Source: JANJTB01 sp032027125
GTDB lineage: Bacteria; Bacteroidota; Ignavibacteria; Kapaibacteriales; UBA2268
Direction of reading: 5' to 3'
NCBI GenBank assembly: GCA_032027125.1
Contig: JAVSMQ010000001.1
Coordinates: 1,140,679-1,204,678, forward strand
DNA length: 64,000 nt
Positions 8,303 to 16,968 of the stretch are shown piece by piece. The position numbers and the translations under genes are program-made. The notes beneath the pieces were generated by a model that made no database searches, had not been told where the DNA came from, and worked only from the letters and a program-made list of their open reading frames with translations. Positions within the stretch are counted from its first letter, which is position 1; every line of letters starts with the position of its first letter.

Positions 8303-9706
8303 TTATTTTTTTGTTCCGGCGGCTGTTGAATCTTTTGGTGCTGCAGCATCCTGCTTAACCTCTCCGTATTTTTCGAGCATATAATCCACTACAGCAGAAA
8401 TTTCGGCAGGTGTCAAGCCCTGATTTGGCATAGGCGACCATTTGGGATTAACTGCAACAGGATTTGAAACAAATTTTACAAGGGCAGCATTTGGGTCAGA
8501 TTGAGACAAATATTTGCCGATAATATTTTTGTGTGCCGGAGCCGTCGGTGAATCTTCATTCCCGTGACAAGCCGCACATCTGTTATATATATCCGCACCA
8601 TTTACAGCTACAGGTGCTACACCCATTGAAGCAAGAAATTCTTCCTTATGTTTATTATACTCTTCGTTCAAAACCAAAACATGGTCATGATTTGAAACAC
8701 TAAATGCTAATTTTTCTTTAACTGCAAGCAGAGAAATCGCTAAAAGAAAAATGAAAAAGGCATATCTTATCAGTCCGGTTGTGTTATTTTTTAATATGCC
8801 GTAAATCTGGTGCAGCACAATGAACAATGCAATAATTCCAAACAAACTGATTATGAAAAACATAGAACTGATTGAAGACTTTGGGGTAGTAAATATACCT
8901 ATTAAATAAAATGCCGGCAGTATCAATACTGTAATCAGAGCAATCCAAAGATTCAGATTTTTTGCATAAGCGGAATATTCAACGGGGTCGTGATTAATAT
9001 CCGCTTCCCAAAAATACTTTCTGAAAACGAATGTAATAGAAGCCAATGCAATTGAAACAGTAAGAAACTGGAAAAACGCAAATAATGTCCGTGGAGAAAT
9101 CAATAAAGTTAAAATATTGCTTGTGTCCCAACCGGCTTTGTCGCCTGAAAGTGAAATTGCACCAACGAAAAACCACATAGCAAATGTCATAAGAATGATA
9201 CCCCAAGCACCGGAGGAATTTTTCTGGCTGCTTGCATTTTGGTTTATTTCATCAATCTCAGCGACAGTGGAGTCAGGCACTTTTCCGGTAATTTGGTCTT
9301 TTATATTTCCAAAAATACTGCTTAAATGAAGTGAACTTTTATAGTTAAACAAAGTCATCATACCTGCAATATAAAAAATCAGGGAAATAGCAAGATAAAA
9401 CACGACTCCGGAATCGGTTTTATGCAAAAGCTGGGCATAAATGAAAATTATTGAAAGGAATGAACCAACTCCCAAACCATAACCGTACGACCTTTTATCG
9501 GTTGCAATATCGGCATAATCCTTTGTCAGATAAGAGAAATTATTATAACCTTTTGATTTGCCTTTGAAATAAACCGATAAAATCATACTTCCGTACAATG
9601 CTCCGGTATATATAAAAAATATGGAAAGTCCCAGCATCAGGAAATAGTTTAATAATACTAAATTGTATTCAGGCTGCGGTATAACTAACTTGTCCAAAAA
9701 TTCCAT
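8303..9706 (-). CDS. Multi-helix membrane protein with C-terminal cytochrome c domain
   Basis: The 467-residue product has about eight transmembrane helices over residues 15-340, followed by a periplasmic class I cytochrome c domain. That domain has the heme motif CAACH at 377-381 and a likely Met ligand in WSPMPNQGL near 426. The tail is Ala/Lys-rich. It is the last gene of the ACIII/oxidase cluster, 32 bases after ctaB, so it probably carries electrons to or within the oxidase supercomplex. I do not recognise the membrane part as a named family; it is not a Cox subunit I or NrfD sequence. Only the heme domain is assigned with confidence. Confidence 0.8.
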   Translation of the reverse strand: MEFLDKLVIPQPEYNLVLLNYFLMLGLSIFFIYTGALYGSMILSVYFKGKSKGYNNFSYLTKDYADIATDKRSYGYGLGVGSFLSIIFIYAQLLHKTDSGVVFYLAISLIFYIAGMMTLFNYKSSLHLSSIFGNIKDQITGKVPDSTVAEIDEINQNASSQKNSSGAWGIILMTFAMWFFVGAISLSGDKAGWDTSNILTLLISPRTLFAFFQFLTVSIALASITFVFRKYFWEADINHDPVEYSAYAKNLNLWIALITVLILPAFYLIGIFTTPKSSISSMFFIISLFGIIALFIVLHQIYGILKNNTTGLIRYAFFIFLLAISLLAVKEKLAFSVSNHDHVLVLNEEYNKHKEEFLASMGVAPVAVNGADIYNRCAACHGNEDSPTAPAHKNIIGKYLSQSDPNAALVKFVSNPVAVNPKWSPMPNQGLTPAEISAVVDYMLEKYGEVKQDAAAPKDSTAAGTKK

Positions 9707-9738
9707 ATTATTTAGCCTCTCTCTGTAATTTTGATTTC

Positions 9739-10611
9739 TTAGTAAACAAATTGGTCAATAGATAATAAAGTAACTACTACCAGTACATATAAATTGATAT
9801 CTAAAAATGCAAGTTTGAAATTGAATCTGCGGTCGAAACCGGCAACTAAAGACTTAGCTCTCCATACCAAAACAAAACCTGCAAAAAGCAGCAGCAGATT
9901 TGTAAGAGTGTTATGAGTGAGACCGAAAAGCGGTATTAACATACAGCTTGCGGCAAGTGCTGCAACCCATACATAAGTAATGCGTTTAAGCTGCTCTTCA
10001 TTAAAATATTTACTCAGGGTAGGAAATCCTGCTCTTTGGTAATCCACATCATACAAAAGTAATAAGAACCAGAAATGAGGAATCTGCCAGACAAAGAAAA
10101 ACATAGCCAGTACAAACAATTGCGGGTCTGCAATACTACCGCCTGCAGCCACCCAGCCAATTGCAGGAGGCAATGCACCTACCAATGCGCCAGGCATAAT
10201 TGCAAAAGCTGAAACTCTTTTAAGCGGAGTATATATCACATTATAAGATATTAACGCACCGATTCCAAGCAGGAAGGCATTGAAATTCGAGAATTGGAGT
10301 ATAAGAACAAGTCCTGTCGAAACCATGATAAGTATTGCCGACAAAGCAAACTGTTTTGATATTTTTGCTGTCGGGAGGGGACGGTTTTTTGTCCTTACCA
10401 TCATTGAATCAGTTGATATTTCCTGATAATGATTTAGTGCAGCCGACCCGCAGGATAGAATAAATATTCCCAGAAGAACAGGCACAACACTCCATTCAAT
10501 TCCGTTGCCTGCCTGAATATATCCAACCAAGCCGGAGATAGCAACAAAGAAAGTAATCCTGACTTTTGACAGTTCCAAAATTGCATCAATATATAACTTT
10601 ATGTTCTTCAA
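9739..10611 (-). CDS. ctaB: Protoheme IX farnesyltransferase
   Basis: The 290-residue membrane protein (UbiA superfamily, about nine helices) has the first Asp-rich site region NHYQEISTDSMMVRTKNRPLP split across 61-83, the YTPLKR loop near 125, and the second site YDVDYQRAGFPTL near 185. It converts heme B to heme O, the precursor of heme A for the A-type oxidase encoded just upstream. A heme A synthase (ctaA) is not in this window. It lies 26 bases after coxB in the same direction. The sequence is typical in length and intact. Confidence 0.95.
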   Translation of the reverse strand: MKNIKLYIDAILELSKVRITFFVAISGLVGYIQAGNGIEWSVVPVLLGIFILSCGSAALNHYQEISTDSMMVRTKNRPLPTAKISKQFALSAILIMVSTGLVLILQFSNFNAFLLGIGALISYNVIYTPLKRVSAFAIMPGALVGALPPAIGWVAAGGSIADPQLFVLAMFFFVWQIPHFWFLLLLYDVDYQRAGFPTLSKYFNEEQLKRITYVWVAALAASCMLIPLFGLTHNTLTNLLLLFAGFVLVWRAKSLVAGFDRRFNFKLAFLDINLYVLVVVTLLSIDQFVY

Positions 10612-10637
10612 CTAAATTCTTTAAAATATTAAATAAA

Positions 10638-11291
10638 TTATTTCTTAACTGTACTGTCTTTTACTGTGGGTATAGCTGCAGGTGCTTCCATACCTTCATT
10701 CAACCATTTATCAAAAGCGTAATCCTCAATGACATGAAGTTTTGTGTACATATTGGAGTGGTTTAATCCGCAATATTCAGCACAGGTTATGTCATAAACA
10801 CCAGTAGTTTTCGGAGTCAGCATAAGGAAATGATTCTTCCCGCCGATTACGTCTTCCTTAAGTCTGAAAGCCGGCACATAGAAGCTGTGATTAACATCCC
10901 TTGACGTAAGAATTAGTTTTGTCTTTTTAGTTAAAGGAATATACAGGGTATCTGTCTTCTTGCCATTCGGATATTCGAAATTCCAACCCCACATAAAAGC
11001 ATAAACCTTGACTTCGTACGCGTCACCAACATCAGCCCTGAGTTTTTGATAACCTTCATAACCATACCAGAACATAATAATAACCAAAATAGTCGGGATG
11101 ACAATCCAAATAATTTCAAGTATAACATTACCATGTATTTGTTCGGCAACAGGATGTCTTTTCCTGTTATAGCGGAACACGAAGTAAATCATTGCAAAAG
11201 TAATTCCCAGCAAAAGAACAACTGAAATGCCGACTATGATAATCATTACCATGTCAACTGAATCGGCGTAATTGGATGCTGAATTAAACAT
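10638..11291 (-). CDS. coxB: Cytochrome c oxidase subunit II
   Basis: The 217-residue product has two N-terminal transmembrane helices (about 12-40 and 58-78) and a periplasmic cupredoxin domain. The CuA ligands are all visible: His in DVNHSFYVP and the cluster CAEYCGLNHSNM. It accepts electrons from cytochrome c. Unlike caa3-type subunits II it has no fused cytochrome c domain; the separate cytochromes in the cluster may play that part. The gene sits after coxD rather than before coxA, an unusual order. The last ~20 residues are an Ala/Pro/Lys-rich tail. Confidence 0.96.
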   Translation of the reverse strand: MFNSASNYADSVDMVMIIIVGISVVLLLGITFAMIYFVFRYNRKRHPVAEQIHGNVILEIIWIVIPTILVIIMFWYGYEGYQKLRADVGDAYEVKVYAFMWGWNFEYPNGKKTDTLYIPLTKKTKLILTSRDVNHSFYVPAFRLKEDVIGGKNHFLMLTPKTTGVYDITCAEYCGLNHSNMYTKLHVIEDYAFDKWLNEGMEAPAAIPTVKDSTVKK

Positions 11292-11300
11292 TTTCTATCC

Positions 11301-11627
11301 TCATCTGTAAAATACGTCAAAACCTGTCAAAACAAACACCACCAGCAGGACGAGTATGACAAGTATCAGAAAAATTTTGAACAACAAGTCATCAAATTTA
11401 ATGTGCATAAAGTAGTTGATTACAAATGAGCTTTTGACTGCTGCAATCAACATAGCAACAAACAGAGTATATTCACCGAGGTCAATACCTGCTACAGAAA
11501 CCGTCATAACTGTAAGTGAAATTAGAATAAGCCAAATCATAATATTCAATCCGTAGCGGGGATTGTGTGCATGGGCAATCTTGCCGTCGTCGGTATGCAA
11601 GCCGTGATTGTTAGCGTGTTCGGTCAT
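11301..11627 (-). CDS. coxD: Cytochrome c oxidase subunit IV
   Basis: The 108-residue product has a hydrophilic His-rich start (TEHANNHGLHTDDGKIAHAH) and three transmembrane helices (about 27-47, 52-72, 83-105), with the KSSFVINYFMHIKFDD loop typical of the prokaryotic subunit IV (CtaF/CoxD) family. It is a small stabilising subunit of the A-type oxidase. It lies between coxC and coxB with gaps of only ten bases on each side, so all are on one transcript. Confidence 0.9.
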   Translation of the reverse strand: MTEHANNHGLHTDDGKIAHAHNPRYGLNIMIWLILISLTVMTVSVAGIDLGEYTLFVAMLIAAVKSSFVINYFMHIKFDDLLFKIFLILVILVLLVVFVLTGFDVFYR

Positions 11628-11637
11628 TTCCAGCCTT

Positions 11638-12291
11638 TTAATGTAACAAGTAAAATAATGGGAATAGGAATATCCAGATTAAATCCACGAGATGCCAGTA
11701 AAGTCCGGCATTCTCAAGCGGAACAAATCTATCAGGACGAATATTTTTACGTTTTATCTGGAGCAGCATAACTGTAAGAAGTACAACTCCTACAATTACA
11801 TGAAATCCGTGAAGTCCGGTCATTGTATAATACAATCCGAAGAATATAATTTCACCCTTGGACTTTTCCATCAAACCGGGTCCTTTTGGATAAATACCAT
11901 GTGCAAATTTCTCGGACCATTCAAAATACTTTATAACCATAAAACCAAGTGCAAGAACTATCGTCGAAATCAACCAGAACATGGATGCTCTGATATGTTT
12001 TTTCTGAAGTGCAACAATTGCCAAAACCATAGTAAGACTTGATGTAAGAAGTACTAAAGTATTTGTACCGCCCATATAAACTTTGAGTTCTTTGGCAGCC
12101 ATCTTAAATTCCTGAATGTATTCAACCCTGTACGCCATATAGAGGATGAAAAGTCCGCCAAATAATAGTAATTCGGTAAAAAGAAACAACCACATTCCAA
12201 GCTTAGCGCCGTAGTCGTCACGGTGGACGTGTACATGTTCGCCTGCCGGGTGTACTGTTTCAACAGTATTTGCTGAATTATTACTTGCCAT
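11638..12291 (-). CDS. coxC: Cytochrome c oxidase subunit III
   Basis: The 217-residue product has five transmembrane helices in the short form of subunit III, with the family motifs LWLFLFTELLLFGGLF near 30-46, GLYYTMTGLHGFHVIVGV near 150-167 and the end YWHLVDLIWIFLFPLFYLLH. The first ~28 residues are His-rich and hydrophilic (HPAGEHVHVHRDDYGAKLG). It supports proton uptake and stability of subunit I. Its start overlaps the coxA stop by 11 bases, a sign of translational coupling. Confidence 0.95.
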   Translation of the reverse strand: MASNNSANTVETVHPAGEHVHVHRDDYGAKLGMWLFLFTELLLFGGLFILYMAYRVEYIQEFKMAAKELKVYMGGTNTLVLLTSSLTMVLAIVALQKKHIRASMFWLISTIVLALGFMVIKYFEWSEKFAHGIYPKGPGLMEKSKGEIIFFGLYYTMTGLHGFHVIVGVVLLTVMLLQIKRKNIRPDRFVPLENAGLYWHLVDLIWIFLFPLFYLLH

Positions 12292-13927
12292 TCATAACCT
12301 CCTCATAATGTTCGTATTCATAAGGTCCGTATTTAACTGTCGGAATTTTATCGAAATTCAACAATGGCGGCGGCGACGGCACTGTCCATTCAAGTGTCAT
12401 TCCGCCCCATGGGTTTGCAGGTGCCTTTGCACCTTTACGTAATCCATAAGCCAAATTAATAAACATAATTAATATACCTGTTATCATTACCCAGGAACCG
12501 ACTGTTGCCAATTGATGCAGACTCTGAAATTCAGGTAGATAATCGTAATACCGGCGTGGCATACCAAGATAACCAAGTATAAAAAATGTGAAATATAACA
12601 TATTAAATCCGATTACCATCAAAGCAAGTGCAGTATTTGCTACTTTCGTATTGTACATCCTTCCGAACATCTTAGGAAACCAGTAGTGCAGTGCAGCAAA
12701 GAATATAAATACCGTTCCACCGAACATTACATAGTGGAAGTGAGCAACTACAAAATATGTATCATGAAGATGCACATCTGTTGCTAAGGCACCCAATACA
12801 AGACCTGTCAATCCTCCGATAGAGAAAAGGAAAATAAATGCCATTACAAAAAGGAACGGTGTTTCAGGTTTGATAGAGGCTTTATGCATCGTTGCCACCC
12901 AGTTGAATATTTTTACCCCGGAAGGCAGTGCTACAATGAATGTCAGGAAGGAATAAATCCACCTCGCTTCGTCGCTCATACCTGATGTAAACATGTGATG
13001 TCCCCATACCAAAGTTCCTACAAAAGCAATGGCAATGGAAGACATAGCTATTGCTCCATAACCGAATATGGTTTTGCGGCAAAATGTCGGTATGATTTCA
13101 GAAACAACACCCATTGCTGGTAATATCATTATATAAACTGCAGGGTGGGAATATATCCAGAACAAATGCTGAAACAGAATCGGGTCACCCCCCATAGCCG
13201 GGTCAAAAACTCCTATTCCAAAAGCCCGTTCAAGTATAACAAGAACGATTGTAATACCGATTATCGGAGTACCTATAACCTGAATCCAAGCTGTTGAATA
13301 CAATGCCCAGACAAATAGCGGCATCTTGAAGAAAGTCATTCCCGGTGCTCTCATTCTGTGAACTGTAGTTACAAAATTAAGTCCGGTTAGAATTGATGAG
13401 AACCCTAATATAAAAGCTGCAATCAACGGCATTACAACTTCAGTTGTTGTTCGGAGACTATACGGAGCATAGAATGTCCAGCCTGTATCAATAGGTCCGC
13501 CGCTTAGAAACAAAGATATTACAGCCAGTAAACCGCCAATTGTATAAAGATACCAGGAGGTTAGATTCAGTCTGGGAAAAGACACGTCTTCAGCACCTAT
13601 TTGTATAGGAAGCATAAAGTTACCGAATGCAGCCGGGATACCGGGTATTATAACAAGAAAAATCATTATTATGCCATGCAGTGTAAAAAGTGCATTATAA
13701 GTCTGAGGACCCATAATATCCCTACCTGTTGACCATAATTCAAGACGCATAAAAAATCCCAGCGTCATGCCGATAAGAAAAAAGGTAATCATAGAAAACA
13801 GGTATAACAAACCTATTCTTTTATGGTCAACCGATAATATCCAGGCAAATATCCCCGAATGTTTTCCCTTATAATTATAAAAATCAATATATTCACCGTT
13901 ACCGGCGTTAGCTGCAACATCAGTCAT
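12281..13927 (-). CDS. coxA: Cytochrome c oxidase subunit I, A2 type
   Basis: The 548-residue product has the twelve helices of heme-copper oxidases. Visible ligands are His84 in LHGIIMIF (low-spin heme), His261 in YSHPAVY (259-265, CuB with the cross-linked Tyr265), His310-His311 in GHHMFTSG (CuB), and the VAHFHYVMFGG pair for the two hemes. The YSHPAVY motif replaces the Glu-containing GHPEVY of A1 enzymes, which places it in the A2 subfamily, known from Rhodothermus, where Tyr/Ser replace the D-channel Glu. It reduces oxygen to water and pumps protons. It overlaps the SCO1 gene stop by eight bases and coxC by 11. Confidence 0.97.
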   Translation of the reverse strand: MTDVAANAGNGEYIDFYNYKGKHSGIFAWILSVDHKRIGLLYLFSMITFFLIGMTLGFFMRLELWSTGRDIMGPQTYNALFTLHGIIMIFLVIIPGIPAAFGNFMLPIQIGAEDVSFPRLNLTSWYLYTIGGLLAVISLFLSGGPIDTGWTFYAPYSLRTTTEVVMPLIAAFILGFSSILTGLNFVTTVHRMRAPGMTFFKMPLFVWALYSTAWIQVIGTPIIGITIVLVILERAFGIGVFDPAMGGDPILFQHLFWIYSHPAVYIMILPAMGVVSEIIPTFCRKTIFGYGAIAMSSIAIAFVGTLVWGHHMFTSGMSDEARWIYSFLTFIVALPSGVKIFNWVATMHKASIKPETPFLFVMAFIFLFSIGGLTGLVLGALATDVHLHDTYFVVAHFHYVMFGGTVFIFFAALHYWFPKMFGRMYNTKVANTALALMVIGFNMLYFTFFILGYLGMPRRYYDYLPEFQSLHQLATVGSWVMITGILIMFINLAYGLRKGAKAPANPWGGMTLEWTVPSPPPLLNFDKIPTVKYGPYEYEHYEEVMNGK

Positions 13928-14705
13928 TATTAACTCCAGAATTTGTTTTCTTTCTGCCTTTTACAAGTAAAACTACAAAAAAGATACCTACACCGAGAAA
14001 AATTACAGTACCAACAACTTTATTGATATTGAAAACATACTGCTGACCTTTAGGGTCATAACTAAAGCAGTATGCAAGCAATTTTGTAATCGGCGGCGAT
14101 GAAATACCCTTGCTTGATTCGACTATTGCCATTTTGAAATCAAACGGCAGATAACTTGTTCCTAATAAATATCTTGTTATTTTACCTTCCGGTGAAATCA
14201 TTATCAGCGAACCCGAATGGATAAAATCGTCTTTGCCGTCGGATTGATATCTGAATCCAACCGCATCAGCAATTTTGGCAACATTAGAACTGTCACCGAC
14301 CATAAATAACCAGTCATTAGGATTAATCGCCCTTTTCATACCGTTAAGATAATTTTTCTTCCATCTTGCAGCAATATCATAAGTCTCCCGTGGATCAAAA
14401 CTTATTGTCAGCAATTGATAATCCTTGCCTGTCTCTACATCGGCTATGTCAACCACTTCACTGAGACTTGTCAGCATAGGACTGCAAATCCCGGGACAGT
14501 GGTAATAAACAAGAGCCAAAACGGTTGGTTTGGTTATGATTTCTTTTAATGTACGAGTCTTTCCTTCAGAATCCTGAAATTCCAAATTCATCGGCAGAGT
14601 CTTACCAAGTTTTTTTTCATGTTCCAAACCGACAGCAATAGGTTTATCAACTGCAACCGCTATTACTGAGCCTATAATCATGAATAACAGAACATATTTT
14701 AGCAT
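13920..14705 (-). CDS. SCO1/SenC family copper chaperone
   Basis: The 261-residue product has an N-terminal signal or anchor (1-17), a thioredoxin-like domain with the copper-binding CPGICSPMLTSL (CxxxC) near 88, and a later His in DDFIHSGSLIMIS, the third copper ligand of SCO proteins. A second hydrophobic helix lies near the C-terminus (about 229-249), followed by a basic tail; this helix is extra compared with the usual N-anchored SCO1. It delivers copper to the CuA site of coxB. It is encoded directly before coxA, with an eight-base overlap. Confidence 0.93.
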   Translation of the reverse strand: MLKYVLLFMIIGSVIAVAVDKPIAVGLEHEKKLGKTLPMNLEFQDSEGKTRTLKEIITKPTVLALVYYHCPGICSPMLTSLSEVVDIADVETGKDYQLLTISFDPRETYDIAARWKKNYLNGMKRAINPNDWLFMVGDSSNVAKIADAVGFRYQSDGKDDFIHSGSLIMISPEGKITRYLLGTSYLPFDFKMAIVESSKGISSPPITKLLAYCFSYDPKGQQYVFNINKVVGTVIFLGVGIFFVVLLVKGRKKTNSGVNND

Positions 14706-14720
14706 TATTTATCTTTATTT

Positions 14721-15662
14721 TTAAATCTGAGAAAACGTTTTCAACAAAAATTCGTGCATCAATTGTAGTTCAGTATTGTTTAATCTCAAAACACTTGCTC
14801 TGAAACCGTTAGTATTCAGATTAGAAGCTATTTCACGTGTAAATGTTTCATAACTGCCTTTCCACTGGTCACTTCTGAGTAAAGATATAATTATCTTATG
14901 ATTATCTTTTGAATTGTCTAAAATAAGTTTAGCTCCGGGCTCATTTCTAAAATATATCAGATTCTTTTCAATAATACCGGCTTGAACTTCAATTGATTTA
15001 AAATCTGCTGATAATACAGATTCAGCTTTTTCAACCGGTATAGTATTAGATGATGCTTTGCCCTCTGAAAGTTTGTAGGTCATATCCAACTGAGCAAGTT
15101 CGCTTTCTGAATCCTTTGGTGCGTTATCCATTAAAGAATGAATGTAATGAATAAGAGCAAAACGGTCAGTAACCTGTAAATAGTTATATGATACCATTCC
15201 GCCTCCTGGAATTCCTTCTTCAAGAGTCTTCCAAATTTCAGATAATTTCCTGCCGTTTTTCCATCCGTCTGCCGAATGAAAATTTCTGGGTGCAGGATTT
15301 AGCCCTTTTCCTGCAATACCATTACCTGAACCATCATCACCATGACAAGATGAACAATTGGCTTTGAAAAGTTCCTGCCCCTTAGCAACAAGTTCGGGAG
15401 TTGATTTACCGGCAATTTTCACATCAACACCAGCCATGATACTTCCTTTTTTCATCGCAATCGGCTCTTGTACTGTATCGCGGAGTAATATCTGCGGCTT
15501 AAGGTTGTTTTTGAATGCAGCATCCATATTATACACCCAATACATACCGCCAATTATAATAATAGCAATAAAATACGGATAAATAAGTCCAAAAAATCTT
15601 AAGGGACTTTTTAGAAAATTTTCAAATTTTATTTCATCTTCAGGTCTATGAACATTATTCAT
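14721..15662 (-). CDS. Membrane-anchored cytochrome c with extra C-terminal domain
   Basis: The 313-residue product has one N-terminal transmembrane helix (about 28-46) and a class I cytochrome c domain with heme motif CSSCH near 107 and a Met ligand candidate in EGIPGGGMVSYN near 160. After the heme domain there are about 115 more residues (200-313), with no heme motif, of predicted alpha/beta character that I do not recognise. It lies between actF and the SCO1 gene, so it is the natural candidate to pass electrons from alternative complex III to the A2 oxidase. Residue positions are approximate. Confidence 0.85.
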   Translation of the reverse strand: MNNVHRPEDEIKFENFLKSPLRFFGLIYPYFIAIIIIGGMYWVYNMDAAFKNNLKPQILLRDTVQEPIAMKKGSIMAGVDVKIAGKSTPELVAKGQELFKANCSSCHGDDGSGNGIAGKGLNPAPRNFHSADGWKNGRKLSEIWKTLEEGIPGGGMVSYNYLQVTDRFALIHYIHSLMDNAPKDSESELAQLDMTYKLSEGKASSNTIPVEKAESVLSADFKSIEVQAGIIEKNLIYFRNEPGAKLILDNSKDNHKIIISLLRSDQWKGSYETFTREIASNLNTNGFRASVLRLNNTELQLMHEFLLKTFSQI

Positions 15663-15765
15663 TTTCTTACCTAATTTTACTTTAGCTCAAACATAATTTA
15701 ACTTGTATTGAAACAGCATTTCGCTTTGACGAAGATACTTCCATTTAATTAATCTCTAAATCAAA

Positions 15766-16968
15766 TTATAGATGGAATTCAAGACTGCTTTTGAATTTCG
15801 GGTCACCAACAGCCATCAGATTTCTATTTCTTGACATAACAGCAAATACGAATATAATTGCTCCGATAACAATAAAGGGTGCCGATAATTCAGTCAATCC
15901 GAATATCGGTCCGTCAACACCGTTGCGTTTTGCATACTCAGGCATAATAATCCAGTATAAATCATAATAATGAGCAAGGAATACCCATACAGCTATTATT
16001 TTGAGTCTGAAAGGATTACTCTTTGACGGTCTTGTAACGAGGGCAAGATAAGGAATCCCAAATCTGATTATTATCAGCCCCAGAGACATAATCATCCATC
16101 CACCGTTGCTTCTGTCCATATACCACATAGTTTCATCGGGAATGTTTGCATACCAGATAAGCATAAACTGACTGAATGCAATATAAGCCCAGAAATTTAC
16201 AAAAGCAAACATAAGGGCGCCAAGATTATAAAAATGGTCTTCTGTAATATATTTACTCAGGTAACCATTCTCAACCAAACTTATTACAATAAATGTAATG
16301 ACGGCAAGAGTAGCCAGAACAGAGCCTGCAAAATAGTATACACCGAATATGGTAGAAAACCATTTTGGCTCAAGGCTCATCAGCCAATCCATGCCAATTA
16401 CAGTAATACATATTGCAAACAATGGCATAAATGCAGCAGAAAATTTTGCAGATAATTTATTAACTTTGGGATTTTTACTTTTATCCTGCATGAATGACCT
16501 TCCGGCAAGCAGGTAATAGAAAATCCACATAATAGCAAATATTACAGCATTTCTTACCACAAAGAATGTTTCATTCAAATACGGAACTTTCCCCTGAACA
16601 TATTTGTCTGCCTCAATAACCTGAGGATTAATCCAAACAAAAACCTGCTCCATATTCAGAAAAAGCGGTAATGAAATTATAGGAACTATAAATACTACAG
16701 CCGCCAAAATTTCTGTAACTCTTCGGAAAGGAACACTCCAGTCAGCACCGACAATATATTCGAGTGCAACCAGAAATAATGCTCCAAATCCAATACTGAA
16801 AAGCCACATAAATATGATAATAAGATTATATGAAGCTCTAACAGAATCCGTTGCAAAACCGTAACCTGCCAATGCACCGCCGATAGCCAGTAAACCGATT
16901 CCGATAAGAGCTATCTTGCCGGGAAGTGCTTTTTTCTCATATAAAACTATGTCTTTACTGTTATTCAT
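15766..16968 (-). CDS. actF: Alternative complex III subunit ActF (NrfD-like membrane protein)
   Basis: The 400-residue product has about ten transmembrane helices and resembles the NrfD/PsrC-fold subunits of alternative complex III, with RSFMQDKSKNPKVN-type loops and the segment GMDWLMSLEPKWFSTIFGVYYF split over two helices. ActF helps form the quinol-binding membrane core. Its ATG overlaps the stop of the actDE gene by four bases (ATGA), so it is translationally coupled. It is followed by the cytochrome c gene after about 100 bases. Confidence 0.93.
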   Translation of the reverse strand: MNNSKDIVLYEKKALPGKIALIGIGLLAIGGALAGYGFATDSVRASYNLIIIFMWLFSIGFGALFLVALEYIVGADWSVPFRRVTEILAAVVFIVPIISLPLFLNMEQVFVWINPQVIEADKYVQGKVPYLNETFFVVRNAVIFAIMWIFYYLLAGRSFMQDKSKNPKVNKLSAKFSAAFMPLFAICITVIGMDWLMSLEPKWFSTIFGVYYFAGSVLATLAVITFIVISLVENGYLSKYITEDHFYNLGALMFAFVNFWAYIAFSQFMLIWYANIPDETMWYMDRSNGGWMIMSLGLIIIRFGIPYLALVTRPSKSNPFRLKIIAVWVFLAHYYDLYWIIMPEYAKRNGVDGPIFGLTELSAPFIVIGAIIFVFAVMSRNRNLMAVGDPKFKSSLEFHL

